From: an uncultured Pseudobutyrivibrio sp.
GTDB taxonomy: Bacteria; Bacillota; Clostridia; Lachnospirales; Lachnospiraceae
Direction: 5' to 3'
DNA length: 64,000 nucleotides
Assembly (NCBI GenBank): GCA_900546435.1
Contig: URCQ01000008.1
Location: 1 to 64,000 of the forward strand
The notes beneath the pieces were generated by a model. That model was not told the origin of the DNA, made no database searches, and worked only from the letters and a program-made list of their open reading frames with translations. The translations under genes and the position numbers were made by a program. Positions 51,516 to 60,064 of this stretch are shown in pieces (position 1 is the first letter of the stretch; the number at the start of each line of letters is the position of its first letter).

Positions 51516-52367
51516 ATGTTAACAGTATTAAAAGTAATGGGGATTATAGTATTCATTATCGTGGTGTTATATCTTCTTATGATTATGCCCCGTATGGTGA
51601 AGCGACCGGATTTCCGGCCATTTACAGGACGTCTGTATGCACACCGTGGATTGCATAATAATGAGACAAATGCACCAGAAAATTCCATGAATGCTTTTGC
51701 AAAGGCAGTAGATGCAGGATATGGTATTGAACTGGATGTGCAGTTGACAAAAGATGAAAAAATGGTGGTATGTCATGATTTTGATCTGAAACGTATTTGT
51801 GGAAAAGATGTAAAAGTTCGGGATCTGACATATGAAGAACTGCAGCAGTATCCGATTTGTCAATCAGATCAGACGATACCTACGTTTGCAGAGGTTTTAA
51901 AACTGATAGATGGGAAAGTACCACTGATTATTGAGTATAAAATACCGGGCATGGACACGAAAGTCTGTGAGATGGCAGATGAACTTTTACAAAGCTATCA
52001 TGGTTTGTACTGTGTGGAATCGTTTCATCCGCTTGCAGTGCTTTGGTATCGCAGGAACCGCAAAGAAATTGTGCGAGGTATACTATCCGATTCTTACATA
52101 AAAGAGGGATTTGACGAGATGCCTAAAATTGTTTATGGCATTACGCATCATCTACTGGTGAATTTTTTGATTCGCCCTGATTTTGTTGCATACAATCATA
52201 AATACCATGGCGACTGGTCAAGAACGCTTTGTCGCAAATTATATCATGCGCCGGCAGTAGCCTGGACAATCAAAAGTCAAAAGCAGTTAGAAGAACGACG
52301 GGATGACTTTGATATCTTTATTTTTGACAGTTTTGTGCCAAAGGATGGACCGCAATACATAAAATAA
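51516..52367 (+). CDS. Membrane-anchored glycerophosphodiester phosphodiesterase
   Basis: A 283-residue GDPD family protein. A membrane segment (about residues 6-25) anchors it, and the TIM-barrel domain follows. The catalytic residues are visible: AHRGLH (His near 42), ENSMNAF, ELDVQLTKDEKMVVCHDFDLKRICG (Glu-Asp and His). It would cleave glycerophosphodiesters or related lipid or teichoic acid fragments at the membrane, to glycerol 3-phosphate and an alcohol. It starts two bases after the telA stop, so it belongs to the same operon; an envelope-lipid role there is consistent. Confidence 0.92.
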   Translation: MLTVLKVMGIIVFIIVVLYLLMIMPRMVKRPDFRPFTGRLYAHRGLHNNETNAPENSMNAFAKAVDAGYGIELDVQLTKDEKMVVCHDFDLKRICGKDVKVRDLTYEELQQYPICQSDQTIPTFAEVLKLIDGKVPLIIEYKIPGMDTKVCEMADELLQSYHGLYCVESFHPLAVLWYRRNRKEIVRGILSDSYIKEGFDEMPKIVYGITHHLLVNFLIRPDFVAYNHKYHGDWSRTLCRKLYHAPAVAWTIKSQKQLEERRDDFDIFIFDSFVPKDGPQYIK

Positions 52368-52497
52368 TATAGAAACACCAAATATCGAACAGAAAGACAA
52401 AAAATCAAATGGTTGTCGCAGATGCGTCTCCTATAATAAAGTTATCGTATTAGACGAGATGACTTGAAGTAGAGAATAAAAGCAAAAGGAGAGCAGT

Positions 52498-55047
52498 ATG
52501 AAGGCAAATAGATTACGTTGTGAACAGATGAAAAACCCAATGGGAATTGATGTTGTTCGACCATGCCTTTCGTGGATATGTGAAAGCGGTGTCAGACAGA
52601 GTGCCTATGAAATTGAGGTCAAATCAGCGGATGAAATGATTTATCATAGCGGAAAAGTCGTAAGCGATGCAATGAGCATGATCTTGGAAAAGGAGCTTGA
52701 AAGTAAGCAGCGTCTTTCCTGGCGTGTTCGTCTGTGGGACGAAAATGACAACGAGGGCGAATGGAGTGAAGAAGCTACCTTTGAAATGGGAATTCTGCAG
52801 CCCAAACAGTTTGTTGCGAAATGGATTAATCCGGAACAAGAGATAAAATCAGACGCAATGCAGCCGGTTAGTTATTTGGAGAAGAAATTCGAGTTGTCAC
52901 AGGATCCAAAACACGCAAGAGCTTATGTGAGTGCACATGGACTTTATGAAGTAAAAATCAACGGTACGCGTGTAGGGGATTTTGTACTTGCTCCGGGAAC
53001 AGCTTCCTATGATAAGCAAATGCCATATCAAACGTATGATGTGACAAATCTGTTGTGTGTAGGTGAGAATACGATTACAGCAGAAGTGGCGGATGGATGG
53101 TATCGCAGTTATTCAGGCGTGGATGGTGACCGCAATCTGTTTGGTACAGAATTGGCATTTTTCCTGCAGTTAGAAAATGACGGAGAAGTTGTTTGTATTA
53201 CAGACGAGACGTGGAAAGCATCGCAGGAAGGACCACTGCGTCAGGCAGACATGCAAATGGGTGAAGTCTACGATGCGACAATGGAAAAAGTAGAGACATG
53301 GCATGATGTTACGGTAGTAGAGGCGGACAATACTTTACTGAAAGCTACCAATAGTGTGCCAATCTTAGAGCAGGAGCATTTTGAAGGAAAGCTTATTACA
53401 ACGCCAAATGGTGAAACCGTCATTGACTATGGTCAGAATCTGGCTGGATATATCTGCTTTACGGTGAATGCACATGCAGGAGACCGCATCATAATGACAC
53501 ATGGTGAAACACTGGATGAAAATGGTAATTTTACGGCAGAGAATTTCCAGGATCGTAAGCGCCATAAAGGTGGTGGTACCGAACAAAAGGTAACCTTTAT
53601 CTGTAAAGAGGGAGAAAATACATACCACACCAAATTTTCAATCTGGGGATTCCAATATGCTAAAGTGGAAACGGATGTGGATTTGTCAGAAGCACATTTT
53701 GAATCCATTGCAGTTTATTCAGAAATGGAACAAATAGGAACATTCACATGTGGCAATGATGATGTTAACCAGCTGGTACACAATAGTATCTGGAGCCAGA
53801 AATCGAATTTCTGTGATGTGCCGACCGATTGCCCAACGAGAGAGCGTGCGGCATGGACAGGGGATGCCGGGGTGTTTGTAGATACAGGAATCTTTTTGGA
53901 AGATTGTTACAGCATTTTTAGAAAATGGCTGGGAGAGTGCCGTCTGATGCAATACGAAGATGGTAAGCTTGCAAACATTGCACCATTAAACAGTAAACCA
54001 AGTTTCTTTTCAGGACTTCTCTCCGGTTCTACGGGATGGGGAGATGCCAGCATTATTGTGCCATATGCATTGTACAAGCGTTATGACGATGTGCGCATTC
54101 TGGAAGAGAATTATGATATGATGAAGAAGTGGTACGCATTTTTAGAGAATCGTGCTAAGAAAAAAGACATCAAGAAAATATTTAAAAAGAAAAGTCCATA
54201 TCGTGATTATACGATAGAGACAGGAATTGATTATGGTGAATGGTGTGAACCAGGGGTAGACTCAGCATCTTTGATGGGAAAAACGCCGGTGGATTCGGCA
54301 ACGGCATACTTTGCTCATTCCGGAAGATTATTAGCAGAGATTGCACAAATTCTGGGAAAAGAGGATGATGCTAAGTACTATGGAGAAGTAGCCCAAAAAG
54401 CAACGCTGGCATTTCGTGATGCGGCAACGGAAGATGGAAAGATCACAGGCGAGCGTCAGGCACCTTATGTCAGAGCCATTGCGTTTGATCTTTTGACAGA
54501 AGAGAATAAAAAGCAGGCAGTGGAAGATTTAAATGCGTTGGTGGTAGACAATCAGTACCATTTGAATACAGGTTTCCTCAGCACACCATTCCTTTGCCAG
54601 GTACTTGCGGAAAACGGACATGTGGATACAGCATATCGCCTGCTTTTGCAGGATACAGCTCCAAGCTGGCTTTATGAGGTGAAAAAAGGAGCAAATACGA
54701 TCTGGGAAACATGGGAAGGTATTGATGAAAATGGCGTTCCGCATGCATCTTTAAACCATTATTCATACGGCGCAATTTGTGGATGGTTATTCGGCGGTGT
54801 TTGTGGTATTCATTTGCAGAATAAGACACTTTGTATCCATCCATATCCGGCAAAAGATTTAGGTAACGCAAAAGCGGAATATCTTTCACCGGTTGGTAAA
54901 ATTGTCAGTGCATGGGAATACGAGGGAGATGAGATTCACTACTCTTTTGAAATTCCAGCCAATATGACAGCAGAGGTTGTCTTAGAAGATGGTCAGCGAA
55001 GAAAGCTTGCGGCAGGAAAATATACGATGGTTTCGAAAATAGCATAA
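52498..55047 (+). CDS. Alpha-L-rhamnosidase, GH78 family
   Basis: An 849-residue intracellular GH78 enzyme that removes terminal L-rhamnose from plant glycans or glycosides. N-terminal beta-sandwich domains (about 1-320) precede the (alpha/alpha)6 barrel (about 410-760). The catalytic region CDVPTDCPTRERAAWTGD is at residues 439-456, with an acidic residue at Glu449, and the second motif NTIWETWEG lies near 735-743. No signal peptide is present, so the substrate must be taken up as a small glycoside. AAAAGGAGAG precedes the ATG. A convergent AraC regulator follows. Confidence 0.95.
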   Translation: MKANRLRCEQMKNPMGIDVVRPCLSWICESGVRQSAYEIEVKSADEMIYHSGKVVSDAMSMILEKELESKQRLSWRVRLWDENDNEGEWSEEATFEMGILQPKQFVAKWINPEQEIKSDAMQPVSYLEKKFELSQDPKHARAYVSAHGLYEVKINGTRVGDFVLAPGTASYDKQMPYQTYDVTNLLCVGENTITAEVADGWYRSYSGVDGDRNLFGTELAFFLQLENDGEVVCITDETWKASQEGPLRQADMQMGEVYDATMEKVETWHDVTVVEADNTLLKATNSVPILEQEHFEGKLITTPNGETVIDYGQNLAGYICFTVNAHAGDRIIMTHGETLDENGNFTAENFQDRKRHKGGGTEQKVTFICKEGENTYHTKFSIWGFQYAKVETDVDLSEAHFESIAVYSEMEQIGTFTCGNDDVNQLVHNSIWSQKSNFCDVPTDCPTRERAAWTGDAGVFVDTGIFLEDCYSIFRKWLGECRLMQYEDGKLANIAPLNSKPSFFSGLLSGSTGWGDASIIVPYALYKRYDDVRILEENYDMMKKWYAFLENRAKKKDIKKIFKKKSPYRDYTIETGIDYGEWCEPGVDSASLMGKTPVDSATAYFAHSGRLLAEIAQILGKEDDAKYYGEVAQKATLAFRDAATEDGKITGERQAPYVRAIAFDLLTEENKKQAVEDLNALVVDNQYHLNTGFLSTPFLCQVLAENGHVDTAYRLLLQDTAPSWLYEVKKGANTIWETWEGIDENGVPHASLNHYSYGAICGWLFGGVCGIHLQNKTLCIHPYPAKDLGNAKAEYLSPVGKIVSAWEYEGDEIHYSFEIPANMTAEVVLEDGQRRKLAAGKYTMVSKIA

Positions 55048-55060
55048 AAGAAATAATAAT

Positions 55061-55086
55061 AGGCTGTAGCAGTTTTGCTACAGCCT
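55061..55086. terminator. Hairpin terminator between the rhamnosidase and the convergent regulator
   Basis: AGGCTGTAGCA (55061-55071) and TGCTACAGCCT (55076-55086) pair perfectly around GTTT. The minus strand continues with a T-rich run, so it best ends the regulator transcript, whose stop codon lies in the right arm. Confidence 0.8.
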
Positions 55087-56286
55087 TACGTTTTGTTTAC
55101 GGTATTCTCCGGGAGAAATGCCGGTATTTTTTTGAAAAGTGTCTGAAAAATAACTTCTGGAGTTAAAGGATAATTCAATACTGATATCCATGATACTCAT
55201 GTTGGTGGTACTTAGCAGTACTTTGGCACGCTCAATCTTTTCACGCATGATATACTCTGTAAGGGTGCATCCCATTTCCTGCTTGAATTTGCGGGAAAAA
55301 TAATACTCGGAATAGCCGGCGCGCTCAGCCAATTCATTGATCGACAGCTTTTCATTGATGTGTATTCCGATATAATCACAGCAGTTTTTAATAATGGAAG
55401 AAACTCCAGCGTTTTCCTTCGACTCACAGACTTTTTTGAAATAAATTTGCAAAAGCTCCGTGGTGACATTGCCATTCTCGACCTGACTTGTAGCATCTTC
55501 GATGCGCTGTGCAAAAAAATCGCACAAATCATAAGCAATGTCAGGAGATACGCCACCCTCAATGGAAGCCCTTGAAATTAAAGTTAGTAGAACAAAATTG
55601 TTATTTTTGGCAGCGCGTAAACTGTCTTTGGAATTATGTTGTACGCCACTACTCAAATGTGACGATTCTGATAACGCTTTTTGAAAATCAGGATTTCCAT
55701 CTTTGAACAATTGCAGAAAACGTTGCTCTGCTGCCCAGATGCCATGGTGCTGATTGGAAACCAGAGAAGGTAGGGGAACTTCCGCAGTGCCATTGTTTTG
55801 TATGTGAATGAGCTCTGGTACATCTCTGGTAGAATCATAAAGCAGATAATGAAGCTCAGATACAAACGTATATAAAATATTGCTGGCAATGATGGGTAAT
55901 GCTTTTATTGTCTTAGCCACAGCCGTTCTGGTCTTAATCGAAAGATGCCGGCGATCCATCTCTTTTACCAGTTCGTTGTATGAATTTTCTCCGGTAAAGG
56001 TAGGACCAAGAACATAAACTTTTTGCAATTTACCGTCATGAACTTCAAAATCAATGAGCCATGCCAGGTTAAAAAACGAATATATGATATGTGGTGTGTA
56101 ATTGGCTTTCGCGGCTTTGATCATAGGAACAACCTGGATTTGAAAGAGGGTATCATACCCTTGGTAATCATCCTCTGGATACGTTGTATGTAATAGCTGC
56201 ATATTGGCATCATATGTCCAGGCATATAGCTGATGTGTCTGAAGCAGAAGATCCAGGAAGGAAGACATGCGTTCTTCGTGTGTCAT
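55078..56286 (-). CDS. AraC family transcriptional regulator
   Basis: A 402-residue regulator. The C-terminal AraC domain (about 300-400) shows NELAERAGYSEYYFSRKFKQEMGC and a second helix-turn-helix ending in FQKNTGISPGEYRKQ. The N-terminal 150 residues are a sensor of unknown type, and the region around residues 220-260 (RAAKNNNFVLLTLISRASIEGG) is a helical module also seen in the regulator at 24403-25623. Its gene ends opposite the rhamnosidase gene and its product is the likely sugar-responsive regulator of it, but that is by position only. The small gene at 56290-56526 lies just upstream and runs into it. Confidence 0.9.
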   Translation of the reverse strand: MTHEERMSSFLDLLLQTHQLYAWTYDANMQLLHTTYPEDDYQGYDTLFQIQVVPMIKAAKANYTPHIIYSFFNLAWLIDFEVHDGKLQKVYVLGPTFTGENSYNELVKEMDRRHLSIKTRTAVAKTIKALPIIASNILYTFVSELHYLLYDSTRDVPELIHIQNNGTAEVPLPSLVSNQHHGIWAAEQRFLQLFKDGNPDFQKALSESSHLSSGVQHNSKDSLRAAKNNNFVLLTLISRASIEGGVSPDIAYDLCDFFAQRIEDATSQVENGNVTTELLQIYFKKVCESKENAGVSSIIKNCCDYIGIHINEKLSINELAERAGYSEYYFSRKFKQEMGCTLTEYIMREKIERAKVLLSTTNMSIMDISIELSFNSRSYFSDTFQKNTGISPGEYRKQNVRL

Positions 56287-56289
56287 AGA

Positions 56290-56526
56290 TTATTCCTCAC
56301 ATAAAAAATCAGCAAGAAGCTCATAATCAGCTGGATTTTCGCAGCGAACGGTGCCACTTTCCAAAAGAGATTCCTGTCCTGCAATGGAGCAAAATACATA
56401 TTGGCTGAGTGTAGAAGCAAGATTTAGAATATCACCCTCGTCGGAATAGAAAAAAACATCTTCTTTACAGGATTTAACAGCAATTAAGAATTTTGTTAAA
56501 TCGGCGTCTTTTTTAAATTTTCTCAT
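56290..56526 (-). CDS. Small protein of unknown function, weakly HPr-like
   Basis: A 78-residue acidic protein. GGAGG lies ten bases before the ATG at 56526, and its stop is three bases before the start of the AraC gene, so the two form an operon. The segment KFLIAVKSCKEDVFFYSDEGDILNLASTLS has the alternating pattern of the strand-turn-helix in HPr proteins, and 78 residues is close to HPr length, but the phosphorylatable histidine region is missing. Treat the resemblance as weak. Two Cys residues near the end (VRCENPADYELLADFLCEE) are the only other distinct feature. Confidence 0.6.
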   Translation of the reverse strand: MRKFKKDADLTKFLIAVKSCKEDVFFYSDEGDILNLASTLSQYVFCSIAGQESLLESGTVRCENPADYELLADFLCEE

Positions 56527-56707
56527 AATGCTAGTCCTCCAAAAATAAGATTACAATAATTTCCTTACAATATAGCATAAAAAATTGCCCGGGTGAAGAG
56601 GGGAGGCGAAAAATCTAATAAAATGGTTAAAATCTGGTTAAAAAGTGGACAGGTGAGAAGTAGAATGATATGTGTGAAAAAAGAACAAAGCCTGGAGGAA
56701 GAGGATT

Positions 56708-57550
56708 ATGGCAAAAAAAGCAATACAACAGTTTCAACTGCGTACAGTGATTGGTACAGAAAAAAAGGCAAAGGAAACACTTCGCCTGATGGAAGAGGCA
56801 GGATACGATGGGATTGAATTATGCAGTTATATGATAAAAAAGATGTCTCTTACCATTCGCGCACTTACACGTCTAGCAGGTATGCCAATGGGAAAAAGTG
56901 GTAATCTTGATTGGCATGCGCTTTTAGCAGATACGAATTTAAAGGTTGTCAGTATTCATCAAGATTTAGGAACGGTAAAACGTGTGCCGGAAGAGGTGAT
57001 TGCAGAAGCAAAATCCTATGATACGAAGTATGTAGTAATCACAGGGATGCATCATTTTGATTATTCCGACAAGGAAGCAGTGGATGCATTGATTACGGAT
57101 TTGAACGCATGTGGAAAACGATTGAAAGAAGATGGGATAGAACTTCTGTATCACAATCACAATTGTGAGTTCCGAAAAATTGACGGACAGACGGCATATG
57201 AGCGCATCATTGAAAACACCAATCCGGAATATGTCAATTTTGAGTTCGACTCATATTGGCCGACAGAGGCAGGTGTTAATACGATTGCCCTGATGCAGCG
57301 ACTTGGAGCACGCATGAAATTGTACCATATTAATGATCGGGGAAGCCGGGTTACTGGAAAAACATCATCTATTCTGACGTCAGATAGCATGGAACTAGGC
57401 TATGGCAATATGGATTTAAAGACGATGGTAAAAATTGCAAAAGACAATGGCGTAGATGCAGTTGTTCTGGAAAGTCATAGGAATTGGGCAGAAAAGTCTC
57501 CTATTAAATCATTTCAGCTGAGTGCCCAATTTATGAATGAAAATGTGTAA
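56708..57550 (+). CDS. Sugar phosphate isomerase/epimerase family protein (xylose-isomerase-like TIM barrel)
   Basis: A 280-residue xylose-isomerase-like TIM-barrel protein. Metal-binding segments typical of the family are visible: GYDGIELCSY near residues 32-41, LYHNHNCEF near 147-155, NFEFDSYWPTEAG near 178-190 and LYHINDRG near 205-212. Such enzymes act on keto-sugars or inositol derivatives (IolE/IolI-like); the substrate here is unknown, but the rhamnosidase cluster nearby suggests plant-sugar metabolism. GGAGGAAGAGG precedes the ATG. Short repeats of GGTTAAAA lie upstream (56620-56645). Confidence 0.88.
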   Translation: MAKKAIQQFQLRTVIGTEKKAKETLRLMEEAGYDGIELCSYMIKKMSLTIRALTRLAGMPMGKSGNLDWHALLADTNLKVVSIHQDLGTVKRVPEEVIAEAKSYDTKYVVITGMHHFDYSDKEAVDALITDLNACGKRLKEDGIELLYHNHNCEFRKIDGQTAYERIIENTNPEYVNFEFDSYWPTEAGVNTIALMQRLGARMKLYHINDRGSRVTGKTSSILTSDSMELGYGNMDLKTMVKIAKDNGVDAVVLESHRNWAEKSPIKSFQLSAQFMNENV

Positions 57551-57642
57551 ACGAACATAGAGATTATAATGACGAAACGAAGGTTGCCTATCGATGAAAA
57601 AGTTGCTAAAATGAATTATATGATTTCTAGAGGTGGGGACTT

Positions 57643-58404
57643 ATGAAGAAGGTTTTATTTGTTGGGCATTTTAGCGAACAGACAAAGCAGATGCAAAAAG
57701 AACTGGCGCAATTTGTTAAAATCCAGCTATGTTCAGATAACGTGACAATTGCAGAAAGCATGATGAGTATTTATGAGCCAGATCTTGTGTTAGTCAATGT
57801 GGAAGGGTTTACGGATAGCCATTTGGAATTTTTTCAGGTGTTAGCGGAAAAATATGCATGTGTGCCGGTTATTATGATTGGAAGTCAGGATGCGTATCAT
57901 CGCTATGCCATGTATGATATGACAGAACAGGTTTCCTATGTAGATTCACAAGATATGACAGGGCAGGCGTTACTAGAGGCTATGATGGCGCGTGTAGATA
58001 TTGACGCAGAGATTCTGCCGGATGGAACCATCGTTTCAAGAGATGAACGGAAGATGGTGCTGGTTGTTGATGACAGTCCGATGATGCTTCGCAGTATGAA
58101 GCAGATGTTAGAGGAGCGGTATCAGGTGATGCTTGCAACATCCGGGGAGCAGGCTCTTGCAATGATGGATAAGCGCAGGCCGGATTTGGTGGTGTTAGAT
58201 TACGAAATGCCGGAGTGTGATGGCAGAGAAACACTAGAAATGATTCGTACAAAAGAGGAGATCAAGGAGATACCAGTTGTTTTTTTGACAGGACATGGGG
58301 ATGCGGAGCATATTCGCTCGGTATTAGATTTGAATCCAAGTGCATATTTTTTAAAACCACCTAAGGCAGATAAAATATTAGAAGTTTTGGGACAATTATT
58401 ATAA
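57643..58404 (+). CDS. Response regulator with degenerate N-terminal and active C-terminal receiver
   Basis: A 253-residue protein with two receiver-like domains and no output domain. The C-terminal one (about 137-253) is complete: acidic pair in VVDDSPMM, phospho-acceptor Asp186 in VLDYEMP, Thr216 and Lys238 in LKPP. The N-terminal one (about 1-118) keeps the fold pattern (KKVLFVGHF, LVLVNVEG, VPVIMIGS) but has asparagine at the phosphorylation site (Asn52) and no lysine, so it is probably a pseudo-receiver used for dimerisation or signal input. It may signal through protein contacts, like CheY or diguanylate-cyclase-linked receivers. AGAGGTGGGG precedes the ATG. Confidence 0.85.
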   Translation: MKKVLFVGHFSEQTKQMQKELAQFVKIQLCSDNVTIAESMMSIYEPDLVLVNVEGFTDSHLEFFQVLAEKYACVPVIMIGSQDAYHRYAMYDMTEQVSYVDSQDMTGQALLEAMMARVDIDAEILPDGTIVSRDERKMVLVVDDSPMMLRSMKQMLEERYQVMLATSGEQALAMMDKRRPDLVVLDYEMPECDGRETLEMIRTKEEIKEIPVVFLTGHGDAEHIRSVLDLNPSAYFLKPPKADKILEVLGQLL

Positions 58405-58410
58405 ATCCAT

Positions 58411-58446
58411 AGGCTGTATTTCGGGAATGAGAAGTACAGCCTTTTC
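58411..58446 (+). terminator. Intrinsic terminator after the response regulator
   Basis: AGGCTGTA (58411-58418) pairs with TACAGCCT (58435-58442) and is followed by TTTT. Confidence 0.8.
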
Positions 58447-58469
58447 TGAATGCAGAAAGGAAACAGATT

Positions 58470-59390
58470 ATGAAATGTTTAAGTTGCGGTAAGAATTTTG
58501 ACTATGAAAAATATTATGGTATCTGCCCAAAGTGCGGAACATATAATAAGCAGGCGTCTGAAACAACATCGTTTACGAGAGAAGAGGAAGAAAACGAAAG
58601 CTACATAAATAATCAGGAACAGCCTGTATATACAAATGTTAATGACTATGGTAGTTCGTACCAGCATTCAATGAGTAAGGATGAAAAGAAAAAAAGAGTG
58701 CGGAAAAATCTCACAATTTGGACTATTATTCTGGCTACATTATCTATTGTCTTATCGATTGTACAGAGCATTGTGGCAGGTTATTTAGGATCATCAGATT
58801 ATCGGGAAAAGAAAAGAAAAGATATTGAAGAAGTTGCTATAGAAAAGGTGGATTTTGGTGAAGCCTATACAGTAGAGCAGGAGTATGGTCGGACGCTTAC
58901 TGTGGCAAAAGCGGAGGTGTTAGCAGAAGCAGATACCATCGGAGGTTTCCCGGCGGGGCAGCGACTGATTGCAGTACGTATAGAGTCCAATGAGGTAGAC
59001 GATATAAGCTATGATACATATACACATGCACCGGTAAAAGATTTTTACATATCTTATGATGGTACATATCGTTCAACGGCACCAAATTATAAATTAACCA
59101 GTGGTGGTTATGATGATATTATTGGTAATCGACAGTCCATAGACTCTTATGAGTTTTCCGATGCAGGTTCTCATGCGGGATATTTGTTTTTCTTTATACC
59201 TGCGGATGCGCAAAAGATTGCTTTTGTGTATAGCGTAGTGGATACCGAAAGCTGCGATCTTATAAAATATGTAAAGGTGCCGCTGGAAATAGATGTGCAG
59301 CGGGACGAGGCAGAAGCACAGTCGGCAGAGGAAACGATAACGACACTGCCGGCTAAAGAGGATGCAGTAGAAAAACCGGTCGTGGACTAA
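58470..59390 (+). CDS. Zinc-ribbon membrane protein with extracellular domain, unknown function
   Basis: A 306-residue protein. The N-terminus is a zinc ribbon (CLSCGK at residues 3-8 and CPKCGT at 19-24), then a polar linker, one membrane helix near residues 85-110 (TIWTIILATLSIVLSIVQSIVAGYLG), and an outside domain of beta-strand character resembling DUF4352/DUF5067-type domains that bind or coat the cell surface. The last 30 residues are Glu- and Ala-rich. Cytosolic zinc ribbon plus outer domain is common in Bacillota membrane proteins of unknown role. AAAGGAAAC precedes the ATG. The next gene, 11 bases on, has a similar outer domain. Confidence 0.75.
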   Translation: MKCLSCGKNFDYEKYYGICPKCGTYNKQASETTSFTREEEENESYINNQEQPVYTNVNDYGSSYQHSMSKDEKKKRVRKNLTIWTIILATLSIVLSIVQSIVAGYLGSSDYREKKRKDIEEVAIEKVDFGEAYTVEQEYGRTLTVAKAEVLAEADTIGGFPAGQRLIAVRIESNEVDDISYDTYTHAPVKDFYISYDGTYRSTAPNYKLTSGGYDDIIGNRQSIDSYEFSDAGSHAGYLFFFIPADAQKIAFVYSVVDTESCDLIKYVKVPLEIDVQRDEAEAQSAEETITTLPAKEDAVEKPVVD

Positions 59391-59401
59391 GGAGGGGCAA
59401 A

Positions 59402-59932
59402 ATGGTAAATGAGTATGGAAAAAACCGACAAGGAAAAGGTCTTTTGATTGTTGTTCTCGTGATTGTTGTCTGTATGTTCATAGGTAGCCTGGTTCAATTT
59501 TTGGTTACTATTGGTGAAGTGCTTGGTGGACCATCTTATGTGGAGAGTAAAGCGGTATTAGATGGAGATGTTACGATTTCCTATCTTGGAAAGAATTATA
59601 TGGATAATGCAAAAAGTGGATATTCTTACTATATGATTGATGTACCTGTGTATAACAACGGAAGTTATGAGATGGGGACAGGGTATGAAGTGCGTCTGCA
59701 AGTAGAAACGGAAGAGTGGGATGACGTAGAAGAATTTACGATGTCGGATAACAGTGATTTCGCATATTCTTATGAGGATTTGGTGCCACCAGCAACATCC
59801 GGCATCGCTCATAAAATCTATTTGATTAGAGATGGTGTGAAAGAAGTGAAGGCGACGTTCTATGAAAGTAGCGATGATTATTATGATGGAAAAAATGGAA
59901 CCGAATTTGTATTAAAAGTACCGACAGAATAA
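59402..59932 (+). CDS. Membrane-anchored protein of unknown function, paralogous in layout to the previous one
   Basis: A 176-residue protein with an N-terminal membrane helix (GLLIVVLVIVVCMFIGSLVQF, about residues 14-34) and an outside domain rich in Tyr, Asp and beta-strand pattern (VTISYLGKNYMDNAKSGYSYY, VRLQVETEEWDDVEEF). The domain arrangement matches the outer part of the preceding protein, so the two may work as a pair. GGAGGGGC precedes the ATG and the genes are 11 bases apart. It is followed by a hairpin GGAAAC/GTTTCC (59947-59974) without a clear T-run. Confidence 0.7.
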   Translation: MVNEYGKNRQGKGLLIVVLVIVVCMFIGSLVQFLVTIGEVLGGPSYVESKAVLDGDVTISYLGKNYMDNAKSGYSYYMIDVPVYNNGSYEMGTGYEVRLQVETEEWDDVEEFTMSDNSDFAYSYEDLVPPATSGIAHKIYLIRDGVKEVKATFYESSDDYYDGKNGTEFVLKVPTE

Positions 59933-59987
59933 AACAACACTTTTAGGGAAACGTCGTAGAAAAATCAAGTTTCCGAAAAAGTACAAG

Positions 59988-60064
59988 AAATCCTATTGCA
60001 CGACTCGCATGTGCCCCTTACTATAGTTAAGGGCATTATGAAAGAGGGAGCAATAGGATTTTTT
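59988..60064 (+). promoter_or_regulatory. Structured leader of the second SulP gene, ribosome-site-hiding hairpin
   Basis: AAATCCTATTGC (59988-59999) pairs perfectly over 12 bases with GCAATAGGATTT (60050-60061); the arm continues into a T-run that ends at the start codon (60065). Inside sits CAT-g-TGCCC-c-TTA (60008-60020) pairing with TAA-GGGCA-tt-ATG (60028-60040). The weak ribosome site AGGA (60055-60058) is within the outer stem. The structure can act as both terminator and translation block, as in riboswitches or attenuators, but I recognise no known class. Confidence 0.6.

Noticed and set aside
52405..52440. Possible sigma-A promoter before the rhamnosidase gene
   Set aside because: TATAAT at 52432-52437 is good, but the spacing to TTGTCG (13 bases) is too short for a standard promoter; an activator-dependent promoter is possible, but not supported enough to list.
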